DNA of 64,000 bases from assembly GCA_905221605.1 (NCBI GenBank), contig CAJNDS010002244.1, positions 384,501-448,500 on the forward strand, read 5' to 3'. Every line of letters starts with the position of its first letter. Positions within the stretch are counted from its first letter, which is position 1. This DNA is from Symbiodinium natans (taxonomy: Eukaryota > Sar > Dinophyceae > Suessiales > Symbiodiniaceae). The notes under the pieces were generated by a model. The model saw only the letters and a program-made list of their open reading frames with translations. It ran no database searches and had not been told where the DNA came from. Shown piece by piece: positions 1 through 12,600 of this stretch. The translations under genes were made by a program, and so were the position numbers.

Positions 1-123
1 CCAAGAACGAATCAGGGTGCAGGGTTTAGGGTTTAGGGGCCCCTTCACTTTCGAAAAGACTTCCAAAACCCTAAACCCTGAGCAAGGGACGAAGGGGCAT
101 CCCAGGTCAACCGAACCCCAAAC

Positions 124-225
124 TTGGGATGCTCCCCCTTATATCCTAAAAGTCCTGAATGGGGATTATCATCGGGGTACTATAATCCCTATTCAGGACT
201 GCTAGTAGAAGGGGCAACATCCCAA
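124..225. mobile_element. Family D inverted-repeat element, copy 1
   Basis: A MITE-like hairpin of about 102 bp. The left end TTGGGATGCTCCCCCTTAT pairs with the reverse complement of the right end (AAGGGGCAACATCCCAA). The inner arms around the CTGAATGGGGATTAT / ATAATCCCTATTCAG core also pair. Related copies lie at 38,060-38,130 and 63,793-63,915. No protein is encoded. Confidence 0.7.
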
Positions 226-419
226 CCCGAAACCCAAAACCCGAAACCCGAAACCCTTCTAAACCCTAACCCTTAACCCTAAACCCTTAACCCTAAGAAA
301 GGGGATGAGGGGGGCGGCGGGTCCGTCCCAGAACCCCTTCGGGTGAACAATTGAGTAGCGCAGCAAGTGCTGAGCTGTGGGCCAATCCCACATCATGGTG
401 CGTCTGGACATAACCTGAG

Positions 420-475
420 TCCACTAAGCAATTACTTGGTTTAGAAGGCAACCTAAACCCCATTTTTTGGGGAAT
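420..475. repeat. Fragment related to family F (introner family)
   Basis: Read on the minus strand, this contains GGGGTTTAGGTTGCCTTCTA. That matches the core of the introner at 20,151-20,266 and its relatives at 18,434 and 34,323. Only the core is recognisable. Confidence 0.4.
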
Positions 476-477
476 TC

Positions 478-582
478 TACGACTTTTGCTTATAAGAAAC
501 CCCCTGAAAAATGAGAAGTGTTCTTCCTTATAGGGGCAACAAAGGGAATATTCTCGTTCACTTTTTTAAGCAAATAGCAGGA
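478..582. mobile_element. Family E inverted-repeat element, copy 1
   Basis: Imperfect terminal inverted repeats: TTTGCTTATAAGAAACCCCC at the left and a TTTTTTAAGCAAATAGCAGG end at the right. Same type as 3507-3611 and 37,208-37,320. About 105 bp, noncoding. Confidence 0.5.
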
Positions 583-946
583 GTTCAAACCTCTACAGGG
601 AGGGGGGCTGGCCTTACCCGAAGACCCAAGACCCCTTCACTAGGGCGATATCGCTTCAATCATACAAAGGGAGGGGCTGCCGTACCCAAAGGGCCCAGGA
701 CCCCTTAACCCAGGAGTATAGTTTAAAACATACTGCTGAAATCACACTTACTAAGAACCCCTTTTGCAGTTTAGGGCATGTTCCTAAGTTGAGGAGGTAT
801 TGGGGTCTTCGGGTACTCTACTGAGTAGAGTTCTCAAGGGGCTCACACCCTAAGCTGCGGGCCTTCATGGCTCAACTTGTGACTCTGGCACCACCCCAAA
901 CGCCAAAACCCTGAAAAAGCCTCCCAAACCGTAGCCAAAGTACTCT

Positions 947-1043
947 AGGGGCCTGAAGAATTCGAATAGGGTTCTGGGGGTGATTCTAGTATAATTATAA
1001 AGGGACCCTGAGGGAACATTACTAGTAATTATTCCGACCCCTA
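947..1043. mobile_element. Family C inverted-repeat element, copy 1
   Basis: About 97 bp, starting TAGGGGCCTGAAGAATT and ending with the imperfect inverse of TAGGGGTCGGAATAATT. The interior reads GTATAATTATAAAGGGACCC. The same structure recurs at 27,876-27,973, 36,790-36,884 and 39,432-39,599. Confidence 0.7.
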
Positions 1044-1499
1044 TATTACCCGCGTGAACTAGGGGGCCTCTCGCCTGAAATTGAACCGGTTTTGTCCTTA
1101 GTGTTTTACACTTAGGGTTTAGGGTTTAGGGTTTAGGGATGGGGGGCGGGAGGGGTGAGGTCTTGGGGTTTAGTGTTTAGGGTTTAGGGTTCAAGAATAA
1201 GCGCAAACCCCCCCACCGTCAATCCAGTGCGATAATGAACTCATGAGCTTTTGGTGGTAGCACAAGTGCCCGATGTTGCGGAAGAACAGACTGACTTCTG
1301 CTGGTTATCTAGGCTTTCAGGGATTCTACAAGGTACCTCATTTCGTCAGGCCGCCAATTTGTTATGGAGTGTTTCTTATGTCTTAAACGTCTGGGGATTC
1401 GTTTGATGGCTTTAGGTCTATTTGCTTTTCTGGAAGGTGGGGATTGCCCTTCGGCTCCATTGTGCACCGAGTGTACGCGTTCCCCGTGGGCTGGTCCCC

Positions 1500-1559
1500 C
1501 TAAACCCTAAACCCTAAACCCCAAACCCTAAACCCTAACCCCTAAACCCTAAACCCTAA
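1500..1559. repeat. Interstitial telomere-like array (CCCTAAA)
   Basis: About eight CCCTAAA units with two point variants (CCCCAAA and CCCTAAC). It is internal to the sequence, so it is not itself a chromosome end. Confidence 0.9.
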
Positions 1560-2009
1560 CTTTCCGAATACATGGTTGACTACGCATCAAGCTGGGCACC
1601 CCCGCTCTTCAAATAGACAAGAGAGACAGTTAAGGAGCGAATAAGTAAGGGTCTTAGGGTATAGGGTTTAGGGTTTAGACTCAGGAGTTTGAAGTTGAAA
1701 ACCGTAGGCCTGGATCACACTGCACAAGTGTTGATAGCAGTTGGGAGGCTGGTTCACTAGATCTCAAGAGTAAGCTGGGAATGGGACGGGTGCCCTGCTT
1801 TGTTTGAAGAGGTTTGTGTGGGAAACTTGCCCTTGCAAAAAAGGGAATAAGGGAATAAGGGCCCACTCTGGATTCTAGCTGACCAGGCGATAGTGGAAGG
1901 AACCAGATGGCAACGCTTGCCTGGATTTTGTGAATCCGTTCGGCAACCAAAGGCGGGAGGCGGGATCACATCAAGTTTAGCATTTTGGGTTTAGGGTGCC
2001 AAGAACTGC

Positions 2010-2097
2010 TGGTTCGTGCCCAGAGGCGGCAATCCTCTTGCGAGAGGATGCTCCAGTACCTGCTGGAACTCGCAGACTTCAAAACTTATAACAACAA
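2010..2097 (+). CDS. Candidate exon, possible GST N-terminal segment
   Basis: An open frame runs from a CCCAG acceptor-like site and translates with SSCERMLQYLLELADF. This resembles the start of the thioredoxin-like domain of GSTs, where an S-x-RVL-x-LLEL helix is common. It would be the right kind of segment for the GST gene whose C-terminal exons lie at 16.2-22.6 kb, but the satellite array lies between and no connecting exons were found. It could be chance. Confidence 0.25.
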
Positions 2098-2670
2098 ATC
2101 CTTTTGCGTATGGTTTCACAGCGACAGCACGAAACCGCCCTAAACCCTGAACCCGAACTGTCCTCCTGTTCGGGACATGGGTTCTGGGCAACCTCAAGCA
2201 TGTCCCGAAACCCTGAAGCTCACAGTCCTAAACCCATAAACTCAAAAAAGGGTTCAAGCCTCTGGGAGGCGTCCGACCCGACATAGTAAGAAGAAGAGAA
2301 CATATCTCTCTCCAAATGTATGTATGTATATATACATATATATGTATGATGTATATAGTAGCTGTCATAATAGTAATAGGAATAGGAATGGTAAATAATA
2401 TTTACAAATAACAATCGTAATAATAACAATAACCTTTCTGAACCAAAGACTCGGACAATCATACCAACCTTTATGCTTCAGGGCTCTCTCATGTGCCTGG
2501 CAGTGAGGAACGACTCACAACAGCAGGGACTTCAGACCATTAGAAACCCTAAACCCTAAACCCTAAACCTTTTACTAATAATAGTAATATACGGAAAAAA
2601 CAATGTATAAACATCCAAGGCCTTCGAGGCTCGATCCCTTGAACTTCTCCAACCCCCTCGCTTTTCATTT

Positions 2671-2770
2671 GGGTTTAGGGTTTAGGGTTTAGGGTTTAGG
2701 GTTTAGGGTTTAGGGTTTAGGGTTTAGGGTTTAGGGTTTAGGGTTTAGGGTTTAGGGTTTAGGGTTTAGG
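2671..2770. repeat. Interstitial telomere-like array (TTTAGGG)
   Basis: Fourteen perfect tandem TTTAGGG units, among the longest clean arrays in the window. It is followed within 40 bp by a short CCCTAAA array (2804-2831) in the opposite orientation. Confidence 0.95.
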
Positions 2771-3506
2771 GGTACCCAAAGCCATGAATTCTATACCCGA
2801 AAGCAACCCTAAACCCTAAACCCTAAACCCCCCGCCCCCCCCCCCCTTGGGACCCAAACTTCCCTCCCCGAGGGATCTCTGCGGCGCGCGGGCTCTTAAA
2901 GAGAAGCCCCATCACTGGGCCATCTTTGACAACATTCTACTTACTAGGGTTTAGGGTTTAGGGTCTAGGGTGAGCATGAAGTTGGCTATACGAAGGGATT
3001 GCCCTTTTCATGTGTTCGCAGAACAGATGGGGGGGGGGGGGGGAGGACTGCCCAATCACCCTAACCACCCTAAAAGACAGCGGGTCGAGACACTGAAGGA
3101 AGATTAAAGGACACCTACCCCTAAGCCCTACTCAAGCGTCCTACCCTTGCCCCTTTTTTACACTGCCGGGTATCCTTAACCATAAAAAGCTTGGGAGCCT
3201 CAGGGAGTCGTGGGCAGTACTATACGGATACCCCGCTTGAAGCCCCCTAAACCCTAAACCCTAAACCCGAAACCCTAAACCCTAAACCCTAAACCCTGAC
3301 ACCTTGCCTCAGCCGGTAGCCAGCCACAGGCAGGTCCGGGGAGGTCTCTCCTCACGCAGTGCCGACTAAGAGCTTGAGAGGCATGTTAGGGTGTAGGGTG
3401 TAGGGTTTAGGGTTTATGGTTTAGGGTTTAGAACTACGAATTGCTTAAGGACCTCTCAAAAAAAACACAAAGGAGAGGTACTTTTCTCAGAACCATAATG
3501 CACATC

Positions 3507-3611
3507 TACTAGTTGCTTAAGAACCCCCGCCAAAAAAAAGAGTCCTTATGAGGGCAATATAATTGCTGCTATCTTTCTCACTTTTTCGAGGGTTCTTAAG
3601 CAAATGCTACT
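3507..3611. mobile_element. Family E inverted-repeat element, copy 2
   Basis: Left end CTAGTTGCTTAAGAACCCCC; the right end is its inverse with few changes (GAGGGTTCTTAAGCAAATGC). A partial relative with ATTGCTTAAGGACCTC lies just upstream at about 3437-3495. Noncoding. Confidence 0.75.
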
Positions 3612-4677
3612 GGTAAACTGTTAGCTGAGGCAACTGGAGGGCGATTCTTTGGCCCATGTTTTGGTTTGCTTAGGACGAACTATGAGGAGGCTATTTGGTT
3701 TGCTAAGGCGGACCACTTCAATTTGCAAAGTGGCGGGGGGGGGGGGGGGGGGGGGCGGGCGGAACTTTCCCCAACATTGGGTACCTGTTTTGGGGAGTCC
3801 GGGCATATTTGCGAGGTACCCCCTTTTCTTGGACATGCTGATAGGAACCACACGCCGCGGTGTCTCTAGGGTTTAGGGTTTAGGATTTAGGGTTTAGGGG
3901 TTCTACCCCTGTCACAAGGTGCCACTGAAGCATCTTCGACGCAGGACCCTTGCTGTCCAAACCGCAGCATATTCGTTTACTCTCACTCTTTTCTTGGTAG
4001 CCCAGTAACCATATCATAAGAAGGGTACCTTTTTGTGGGTTAGATACTTCATATGGGAACCTTGAACAGCAAAAAGGGAAAATGGGTACCACTTGGCTAC
4101 CAAGTTTTGAATTTTGCCCCGCCGTTCGCTTCTGCTGGAGCTTCTCTCTCTGTGAGCACAAGTGTCCAGGTGATAAGCATGCATTCCATCGTCTCATGAC
4201 TTGCGAACGTCAGCTTCCTTCCACACACACCATATCTAGATTTCAAATGCCAGCCTTAAATGCCAGCCTTAAGAGAGCCCGGAACCCCTGAAGTAAGTAA
4301 AATCTACCTTAAACTAGAAGATAGGGATACCTATAGTGTGATTTAATAATTTGTTTTGCTCAAGTAATAGGGGTATAGGGGGCTCGTTGGGTCGAGACAC
4401 CGCGAGCCTTAGCTTCAGATGAAACCGCCACCAGGGCCAAAACCCTCTGAAGAATTCTCCTCGCGCCTGAGAGGCTTCAAAGAACTCTGAACTCTTGCGC
4501 CTTAGACATCCTTAACCCTAAACCCTAAACCCTAAACACCTCAACCAAGGTTTCCTTCCCGCCAAAAGCCCTCTTGAAACCGGGGACCTTGGAGGTTGCC
4601 GGTGATGCTTTTCCCCCGGGCCATGGCCAGCGCCTAAGCAGCTCGGGGATCAATCCGTTGGAGGCCGTTTCCATTCT

Positions 4678-4819
4678 GGGGTTTAGGGTTTAGAGTTTAG
4701 GGTTTGGGGTTTAGGGTTAGGGTTTAGGGTTAGGGTTTAGGGTTTAGGGTTTAGGGTTTAGGGTTTAGGGTTTAGGGTTTAGGGTTTAGGGTTTAGGGTT
4801 TAGGGTTTAGGGTTTAGGG
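4678..4819. repeat. Interstitial telomere-like array (TTTAGGG), 142 bp
   Basis: About twenty TTTAGGG units. The first 60 bp are degenerate (TTTAGAG, TTTGGGG, six-base units) and the rest is perfect, as expected if units were added or homogenised at one end. Confidence 0.95.
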
Positions 4820-5170
4820 CCCCGGTACTTCAAAATGGGTTTGTGAGATTTCGGCTGACAACTCCCAGATCCCAAGTTTGCTTGGCATCTGAGCTGTGCA
4901 CGCTACGAGACTTCCGTGAGAAGACGTCCGCGGGCGGCGTCCTGCAAGCAGACTGACGGTCGCTGATGAATCGCCCCCCCCCCCCCCCCCGGCAAAGCAA
5001 AGTGGAAGAAGACACTGGTTGAATGAGATTGCTTTCCTCTTAAAAACCCTAAATAAGCCCTAAGCTCTTTTGTGGAAATGCTGCAGACTGCAGATGCTAC
5101 AAACTAGCAATGAAGAGCCTGTCTTGTGCTAGGCGTCCTCCTAGGCATCTCACAGAGCCTTGCACACAAC

Positions 5171-5271
5171 TTTGCAAATGCGCAGTCCAGTTCACTGTCA
5201 CCGCAAAAGAGTTCAGCGGCAAGAGGGTCACCATTGCCATCTTCCTAGGACGACGGAAGTCAGGAGCGTGA
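5171..5271 (+). CDS. Candidate terminal exon, unknown protein
   Basis: An open frame reads FTVTAKEFSGKRVTIAIFLG and ends in TGA at 5269-5271. Composition and hydrophobic pattern look protein-like, and CAG acceptor-like sites precede it. No family was recognised and no connecting exon was found. Confidence 0.25.
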
Positions 5272-6016
5272 ATTTAACGACGAGTCTTGCATGTAGACTT
5301 CACTTCGTGCGGCGATATTCGAGGAGTTCCCTAAACCCTAAACCCTAAACCCTAAACGCTAAACCAGTTCGTGGGCAGACGCAAGCTGCTGCTCTGAATC
5401 CTGTGGTGGCTGGCTTAGGATGCCAAGGTCAAAGTGTGCAGGCCCCAATCTGGAAGTTTGGGCAGCTGCTGAAGAGAAAGGGTTTAGAGTTTAGGGTTTA
5501 GGGCCTAAAGTTTCGGGTTTTCGCACAGAAGGTTGGGTTCTTGGGCCGGAGAGACATCAACATCCAAACTCAGCCCACCACGCGGGAGGCGCCAGAACCT
5601 CCAGGGCGGGCTGTGCCAAGCTGTCATAACATGCCCCCGCTTGCCCTAAGGGTCCATGTACCTATGTCGTCTATACTTGGGCCTTAAAGGTTCCCGTCTA
5701 GTAGCTTTAGGGCCCAAGTATACACCCCCGGGCCGAAAGTTTCGACCCACGGCACATGTTGGATGGCATGCAGACAGTGAAGGCTCCCGCGGAGTAGCGG
5801 AGTGCCGAAAAGTAGCGTTTTCCCTACGCCTGCTAGCGGAGAAATTAATACCCCGTTTTAAAAATATAGTACTATAGTAGCTCCGGAGGAGGCCCCCAGC
5901 CCCATTGTGTCAGGAGTCTATGGGGAAGAGGGCGGGGTATGGGTGTAAGAACCCCAAGATGTTGGTGGGTCGAACTATCGGCCCGGCGCAGCATGGGTTT
6001 TGGTGGCCAGAGTTTG

Positions 6017-6043
6017 CTTCAAAAAGATGCCACCTTTTTGAAG
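6017..6043. other. Conserved hairpin in satellite unit (first copy)
   Basis: CTTCAAAAAG and CTTTTTGAAG form a perfect 10-bp inverted repeat around a 7-nt loop (ATGCCAC). It recurs in nearly every unit (for example near 6626, 7370, 8117, 9840, 12,753 and 15,273). Several copies have loop changes (ATCCCAC) with intact arms. Confidence 0.8.
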
Positions 6044-6393
6044 TTTGGGCAAGACCAGTGCTCCCCGAACGCATGCTGCGCCAGGCCGAAAGTTCGTCGC
6101 ACTCACAACATAAGACAAGAAGACAGCAGAAACCCCCCTCTCCCCCTTAGACTCCTGCACTCCAAGAGCGCCGGGTCCTCCTCCGGAACATTAAAAATAG
6201 TATAAGTTTATTCCAGGGGATTAATTCCTCCGCTGGCCAGGCTAGAACAAAACCATGATGCAATACTCCGCTGTCCTCCGTCAACTTTGTCGAGTCTTGT
6301 CAAGAGCGACGAAACTTTATTCCTGGTCATGCTCTTCACAAGGCCGTTTCCACTAAAAAATCTAGCGTCCTGCAGGACCTGGCCGGCGTCGGC

Positions 6394-6605
6394 ATCGCGC
6401 AGAGCATGCGTTTTTGTGGCTAGAGTCTGCTTCAAAAAGTGCTTCCAGAAGGCAGCATGCGTTTTGGTCGCCAGAGTCTGCTTCAAAAGTGCTTACTGAC
6501 AGCAGCATGCGTTTTGGTGGCCAGAGTCTGCTTGAAAAAGTGCTTATGGATGCGTTTTGGTGGCCAGAGTCTGCTTCAAAAAGTGCTTACGGAAGGCAGC
6601 ATGGG
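6394..6605. repeat. ~51-bp minisatellite inside the satellite unit
   Basis: Tandem copies of a unit containing GCATGCGTTTTGGTGGCCAG followed by AGTCTGCTTCAAAAAGTGCT. This unit has about five copies; other units have two to five, and some have copies truncated to about 36 bp. The minisatellite explains part of the length variation among macrosatellite units. Confidence 0.85.
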
Positions 6606-9600
6606 TTTTGGTGGCCAGAGTTTGCTTCAAAAAGATGCCACCTTTTTGAAGTTTGGGCAAGACCAGTGCTCCCCGAACGCATGCTGCGCCAGGCCGAAAG
6701 TTCGTCGCACTCACAACATAAGACAAGAAGACAGCAGAAAACCCCCTCTCCCCCTTAGACTCCTGCACTCCAAGAGCGCCGGGTCCTCCTCCGGAACATT
6801 AAAAATAGTATAAGTTTATTCCAGGGGAATAATTCCTCCGCTGGCCAGGCTAGAACAAAACCATGATGCAATACTCCGCTGTCCTCCGTCAACTTTGTCG
6901 AGTCTTGTCAAGAGCGACGAAACTTTATTCCTGGTCATGCTCTTCACAAGGCCGTTTCCACTAAAAAATCTAGCGTCCTGCAGGACCTGGCCGGCGTCGG
7001 CATCGCGCAGAGCATGCGTTTTTGTGGCTAGAGTCTGCTTCAAAAAGTGCTTCCAGAAGGCAGCATGCGTTTTGCACCCCCGGGCCGAAAGTTTCGACCC
7101 ACGGCACATGTTGGATGGCATGCAGACAGTGAAGGCTCCCGCGGAGTAGCGGAGTGCCGAAAAGTAGCGTTTTCCCTACGCCTGCTAGCGGAGAAATTAA
7201 TACCCCGTTTTAAAAATATAGTACTATAGTAGCTCCGGAGGAGGCCCCCAGCCCCATTGTGTCAGGAGTCTATGGGGAAGAGGGCGGGGTATGGGTGTAA
7301 GAACCCCAAGATGTTGGTGGGTCGAACTATCGGCCCGGCGCAGCATGGGTTTTGGTGGCCAGAGTTTGCTTCAAAAAGATGCCACCTTTTTGAAGTTTGG
7401 GCAAGACCAGTGCTCCCCGAACGCATGCTGCGCCAGGCCGAAAGTTCGTCGCACTCACAACATAAGACAAGAAGACAGCAGAAAACCCCCTCTCCCCCTT
7501 AGACTCCTGCACTCCAAGAGCGCCGGGTCCTCCTCCGGAACATTAAAAATAGTATAAGTTTATTCCAGGGGAATAATTCCTCCGCTGGCCAGGCTAGAAC
7601 AAAACCATGATGCAATACTCCGCTGTCCTCCGTCAACTTTGTCGAGTCTTGTCAAGAGCGACGAAACTTTATTCCTGGTCATGCTCCTCACAAGGCCGTT
7701 TCCACTAAAAAATCTAGCGTCCAGGACCTGGCCGGCGTCGGCATCGCGCAGAGCATGCGTTTTTGTGGCTAGAGTCTGCTTCAAAAAGTGCTTCCAGAAG
7801 GCAGCATGCGTTTTGGTCGCCAGAGTCTGCTTCAAAAGTGCTTACTGACAGCAGCATGCGTTTTGGTGGCCAGAGTCTGCTTGAAAAAGTGCTTATGGAT
7901 GCGTTTTGGTGGCCAGAGTCTGCTTCAAAAAGTGCTTACGGAAGGCACCGTTTTCCCTACGCCTGCTAGCGGAGAAATTAATACCCCGTTTTAAAAATAT
8001 AGTACTATAGTAGCTCCGGAGGAGGCCCCCAGCCCCATTGTGTCAGGAGTCTATGGGGAAGAGGGGGGTCGAACTATCGGCCCGGCGCAGCATGGGTTTT
8101 GGTGGCCAGAGTTTGCTTCAAAAAGATGCCACCTTTTTGAAGTTTGGGCAAGACCAGTGCTCCCCGAACGCATGCTGCGCCAGGCCGAAAGTTCGTCGCA
8201 CTCACAACATAAGACAAGAAGACATCAGAAAACCCCCTCTCCCCCTTAGACTCCTGCACTCCAAGAGCGCCGGGTCCTCCTCCGGAACATTAAAAATAGT
8301 ATAAGTTTATTCCAGGGGATTAATTCCTCCGCTGGCCAGGCTAGAACAAAACCATGATGCAATACTCCGCTGTCCTCCGTCAACTTTGTCGAGTCTTGTC
8401 AAGAGCGACGAAATGTTATTCCTGGTCATGCTCCTCACAAGGCCGTTTCCACGAAAAAATCTAGCGTCCAGGACCTGGCCGGCGTCAGCATCGCGCAGAG
8501 CATGCGTTTTTGTGGCTAGAGTCTGCTTCAAAAAGTGCTTCCAGAAGGCAGCATGCGTTTTGGTCGCCAGAGTCTGCTTCAAAAGTACTTACTGACAGCA
8601 GCATGCATTTTGGTGCCCAGAATCTGCTTACCAAAACGCCAGAGTCTGCTTCAAAAAGTGCTTACGGAAGGCACCCCCGGGCCGAAAGTTTCGACCCACG
8701 GCACATGTTGGATGGCATGCAGACAGTGAAGGCCCCCGCGAGGTAGCGGAGTGCCGAAAAGTAGCGTTTTCCCCTACGCTTCTAGCGAGAAATTAATTAC
8801 CCCGTTTTTAAAAATAAGTACTATAGTAGCTCCGGAGGAGGCCCCCAGCCCCATTGTGTCAGGAGTCTATGGGGAAGAGGGCGGGGTATGGGTGTAAGAA
8901 CCCCAAGATGTTGGTGGGTAGAACTATCGGCCCGGCGCAGCATGGGTTTTGGTGGCCAGAGTTTGCTTCAAAAAGATCCCACCTTTTTGAAGTTTGGGCA
9001 AGACCAGTGCTCCCCGAACGCATGCTGCGCCAGGCCGAAAGTTCGTCGCACTCACAACATAAGACAAGAAGACAGCAGAAAACCCCCTCTCCCCCTTAGA
9101 CTCCTGCACTCCAAGAGCGCCGGGTCCTCCTCCGGAACATTAAAAATAGTATAAGTTTATTCCAGGGGATTAATTCCTCCGCTGGCCAGGCTAGAACAAA
9201 ACCATGATGCAATACTCCGCTGTCCTCCGTCAACTTTGTCGAGTCTTGTCAAGAGCGACGAAACTTTATTCCTGGTCATGCTCTTCACAAGGCCGTTTCC
9301 ACTAAAAAATCTAGCGTCCTGCAGGACCTGGCCGGCGTCGGCATCGCGCAGAGCATGCGTTTTTGTGGCTAGAGTCTGCTTCAAAAAGTGCTTCCAGAAG
9401 GCAGCATGCGTTTTGGTCGCCAGAGTCTGCTTCAAAAGTGCTTACTGACAGCAGCATGCGTTTTGGTGGCCAGAGTCTGCTTGAAAAAGTGCTTATGGAT
9501 GCGTTTTGGTGGCCAGAGTCTGCTTCAAAAAGTGCTTACGGAAGGCACCCCCGGGCCGAAAGTTTCGACCCACGGCACATGTTGGATGGCATGCAGACAG

Positions 9601-12600
9601 TGAAGGCTCCCGCGGAGTAGCGGAGTGCCGAAAAGTAGCGTTTTCCCTACGCCTGCTAGCGGAGAAATTAATACCCCGTTTTAAAAATATAGCACTATAG
9701 TAGCTCCGGAGGAGGCCCCCAGCCCCATTGTGTCAGGAGTCTATGGGGAAGAGGGCGGGGTATGGGTGTAAGAACTCCAAGATGTTGGTGGGTCGAACTA
9801 TCGGCCCGGCGCAGCATGGGTTTTGGTGGCCAGAGTTTGCTTCAAAAAGATGCCACCTTTTTGAAGTTTGGGCAAGACCAGTGCTCCCCGAACGCATGCT
9901 GTGCCAGGCCGAAAGTTCGTCGCACTCACAACATAAGACAAGAAGACAGCAGAAAACCCCCTCGCCCCCTTAGACTCCTGCACTCCAAGAGCGCCGGGTC
10001 CTCCTCCGGAACATTAAAAATAGTATAAGTTTATTCCAGGGGAATAATTCCTCCGCTGGCCAGGCTAGAACAAAACCATGATGCAATACTCCGCTGTCCT
10101 CCGTCAACTTTGTAGAGTCTTGTCAAGAGCGACGAAACTTTATTCCTGGTCATGCTCCTCACAAGGCCGTTTCCACTAAAAAATCTAGCGTCCAGGACCT
10201 GGCCGGCGTCAGCATCGCGCAGAGCATGCGTTTTTGTGGCTAGAGTCTGCTTCAAAAAGTGCTTCCGGAAGGCAGCATGCGTTTTGGTCGCCAGAGTCTG
10301 CTTCAAAAGTGCTTACGGACAGCAGCATGCGTTTTGGTGGCCAGAGTCTGCTTCAAAAAGTGCTTACGGAAGGCAGCATGCGTTTTGGTGGCATTTGCTT
10401 CAAAAAGGTCCCACCTTTTTGAAGTTTGGGCAAGACCAGTGCTCCCCGAACGCATGCTGCGCCAGGCCGAAAGTTCGTCGCACTCACAACATAAGACAAG
10501 AAGACAGCAGAAATCCCCCTCTCCCCCTTAGACTCCTGCACTCCAAGAGCGCCGGGTCCTCCTCCGGAACATTAAAAATAGTATAAGTTTATTCCAGGGG
10601 AATAATAATTCCTCCGCTGGCCAGGCTAGAACAAAACCATGATGCAATACTCCGCTGTCCTCCGTCAACTTCGTCGAGTCTTGTCAAGAGCGACGAAACT
10701 TTATTCCTGGTCATGCTCCTCACAAGGCCGTTTCCACTAAAAAATCTAGCGTCCAGGACCTGGCCGGCGTCGGCATCGCGCAGAGCATGCGTTTTTGTGG
10801 CTAGAGTCTGCTTCAAAAAGTGCTTCCAGAAGGCAGCATGCGTTTTGGTCGCCAGAGTCTGCTTCAAAAGTACTTACTGACAGCAGCATGCATTTTGGTG
10901 CCCAGAATCTGCTTACCAAAACGCCAGAGTCTGCTTCAAAAAGTGCTTACGGAAGGCACCCCCGGGCCGAAAGTTTCGACCCACGGCACATGTTGGATGG
11001 CATGCAGACAGTGAAGGCCCCCGCGAGGTAGCGGAGTGCCGAAAAGTAGCGTTTTCCTTGCGCCTGCTAGCGGAGAAGTAGCTCCGGAGGAGGCCCCCAG
11101 CCCCATTGTGTCAAGAGTCTATGGGGAAGAGGGCGGGGTATGGGTGTAAGAACCCCAAGATGTTGGTGGGTCGAACTATCGGCCCGGGGCAGCATGCGTT
11201 TTGGTGGCCAGAGTTTGCTTCAAAAAAGATCCCACGTTTTTGAAGTTTGGGCAAGACCAGTGCTTCCCGAACGCATGCTGCGCCAAGCCGAAAGTTCGTC
11301 GCACTCACAACATTGGACAAGACGACAGCAAAAAACCCCCTCTCCCCCTTAGACTCCTGCACTCCAAGAGCGCCGGGTCCTCCTCCGGAACATTAAAAAC
11401 AGTATAAGTTTATTCCAGGGGATTAATTCCTCCGCTGGCCAGGCTAGAACAAAACCATGATGCAATACTCCGCTGTCCTCCGTCAACTTTGTCGAGTCTT
11501 GTCAAGAGCGCCGAAATTTTAGTCCTGGCCATGCTCCTCACAAGGCCGTTTCCACTAAAAATCTAGCGTCCAGGACCTGGCCGGCGTCAGCTCGCGCAGA
11601 GCATGCGTTTTGTGGCTAGAGTCTGCTTCAAAAAGTGCTTCCAGAAGGCAGCATGCGTTTTGGTCGCCAGAGTCTGCTTCAAAAGTGCTTACTGACAGCA
11701 GCATGCATTTTGGTGGCCAGAGTCTGCTTGAAAAAGTGCTTACGGAAGGCACCCGGGCCGAATGTTTCGATCACGGCACATGTTGGATGGCATGCAGACA
11801 GTGAAAGCTCCCGCGGAGTAGCGGAGTGCCGAAAAGTAATACCCCCGTTTGAAAATATAGTACTAGAGTAGCTCCGGAGGAGGCCCCCAGCCACACTGTG
11901 TCAGGAGTCTATGGGGAAGAGGGCGGGGTATGGGTGTAAGAACCCCAAGATGTTGGTGGGTCGAACTATCGGCCCGGCGCAGCATGCGTTTTGGTGGCCA
12001 GAGTTTGCTTCAAAAAGATCCCACCTTTTTGAAGTTTGGGCAAGACCAGTGCTCCCCGAACGCATGCTGCGCCAGGCCGAAAGTTCGTCGCACTCACAAC
12101 ATAAGACAAGAAGACAGCAGAAAACCCCCTCTCCCCCTTAGACTCCTGCACTCCAAGAGCGCCGGGTCCTCCTCCGGAACATTAAAAATAGTATAAGTTT
12201 ATTCCAGGGGATTAATTCCTCCGCTGGCCAGGCTAGAACAAAACCATGATGCAATACTCCGCTGTCCTCCGTCAACTTTGTCGAGTCTTGTCAAGAGCGA
12301 CGAAACTTTATTCCTGGTCATGCTCTTCACAAGGCCGTTTCCACTAAAAAATCTAGCGTCCTGCAGGACCTGGCCGGCGTCGGCATCGCGCAGAGCATGC
12401 GTTTTTGTGGCTAGAGTCTGCTTCAAAAAGTGCTTCCAGAAGGCAGCATGCGTTTTGCACCCCCGGGCCGAAAGTTTCGACCCACGGCACATGTTGGATG
12501 GCATGCAGACAGTGAAGGCTCCCGCGGAGTAGCGGAGTGCCGAAAAGTAGCGTTTTCCCTACGCCTGCTAGCGGAGAAATTAATACCCCGTTTTGAAAAT

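Larger units (their letters stand above)
1..5721. other. Repeat-rich region, no confident gene
   Basis: This stretch holds many short TTTAGGG/CCCTAAA arrays in both orientations (about 1109-1140, 1500-1559, 1657-1678, 2543-2568, 2671-2770, 2804-2831, 2945-2971, 3244-3300, 3389-3431, 3869-3900, 4511-4537, 4678-4819, 5330-5365), homopolymer runs of G or C (2828-2846, 3029-3043, 3736-3755, 4975-4990) and several short inverted-repeat elements. Only two weak exon candidates (2010-2097 and 5171-5271) were found. Other ORFs here are short and lack family motifs. Confidence 0.7.

Noticed and set aside
1-300. Left edge as a true chromosome end
   Set aside because: The CCCTAAA words here are short and degenerate, and dozens of equally long arrays in both orientations lie throughout the window.
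900-925. CCGTAGCCAAAGTACTC as a spliced-leader gene
   Set aside because: Only the first nine bases match the leader; the TTTTGGCTCAAG end and a GT donor are missing.
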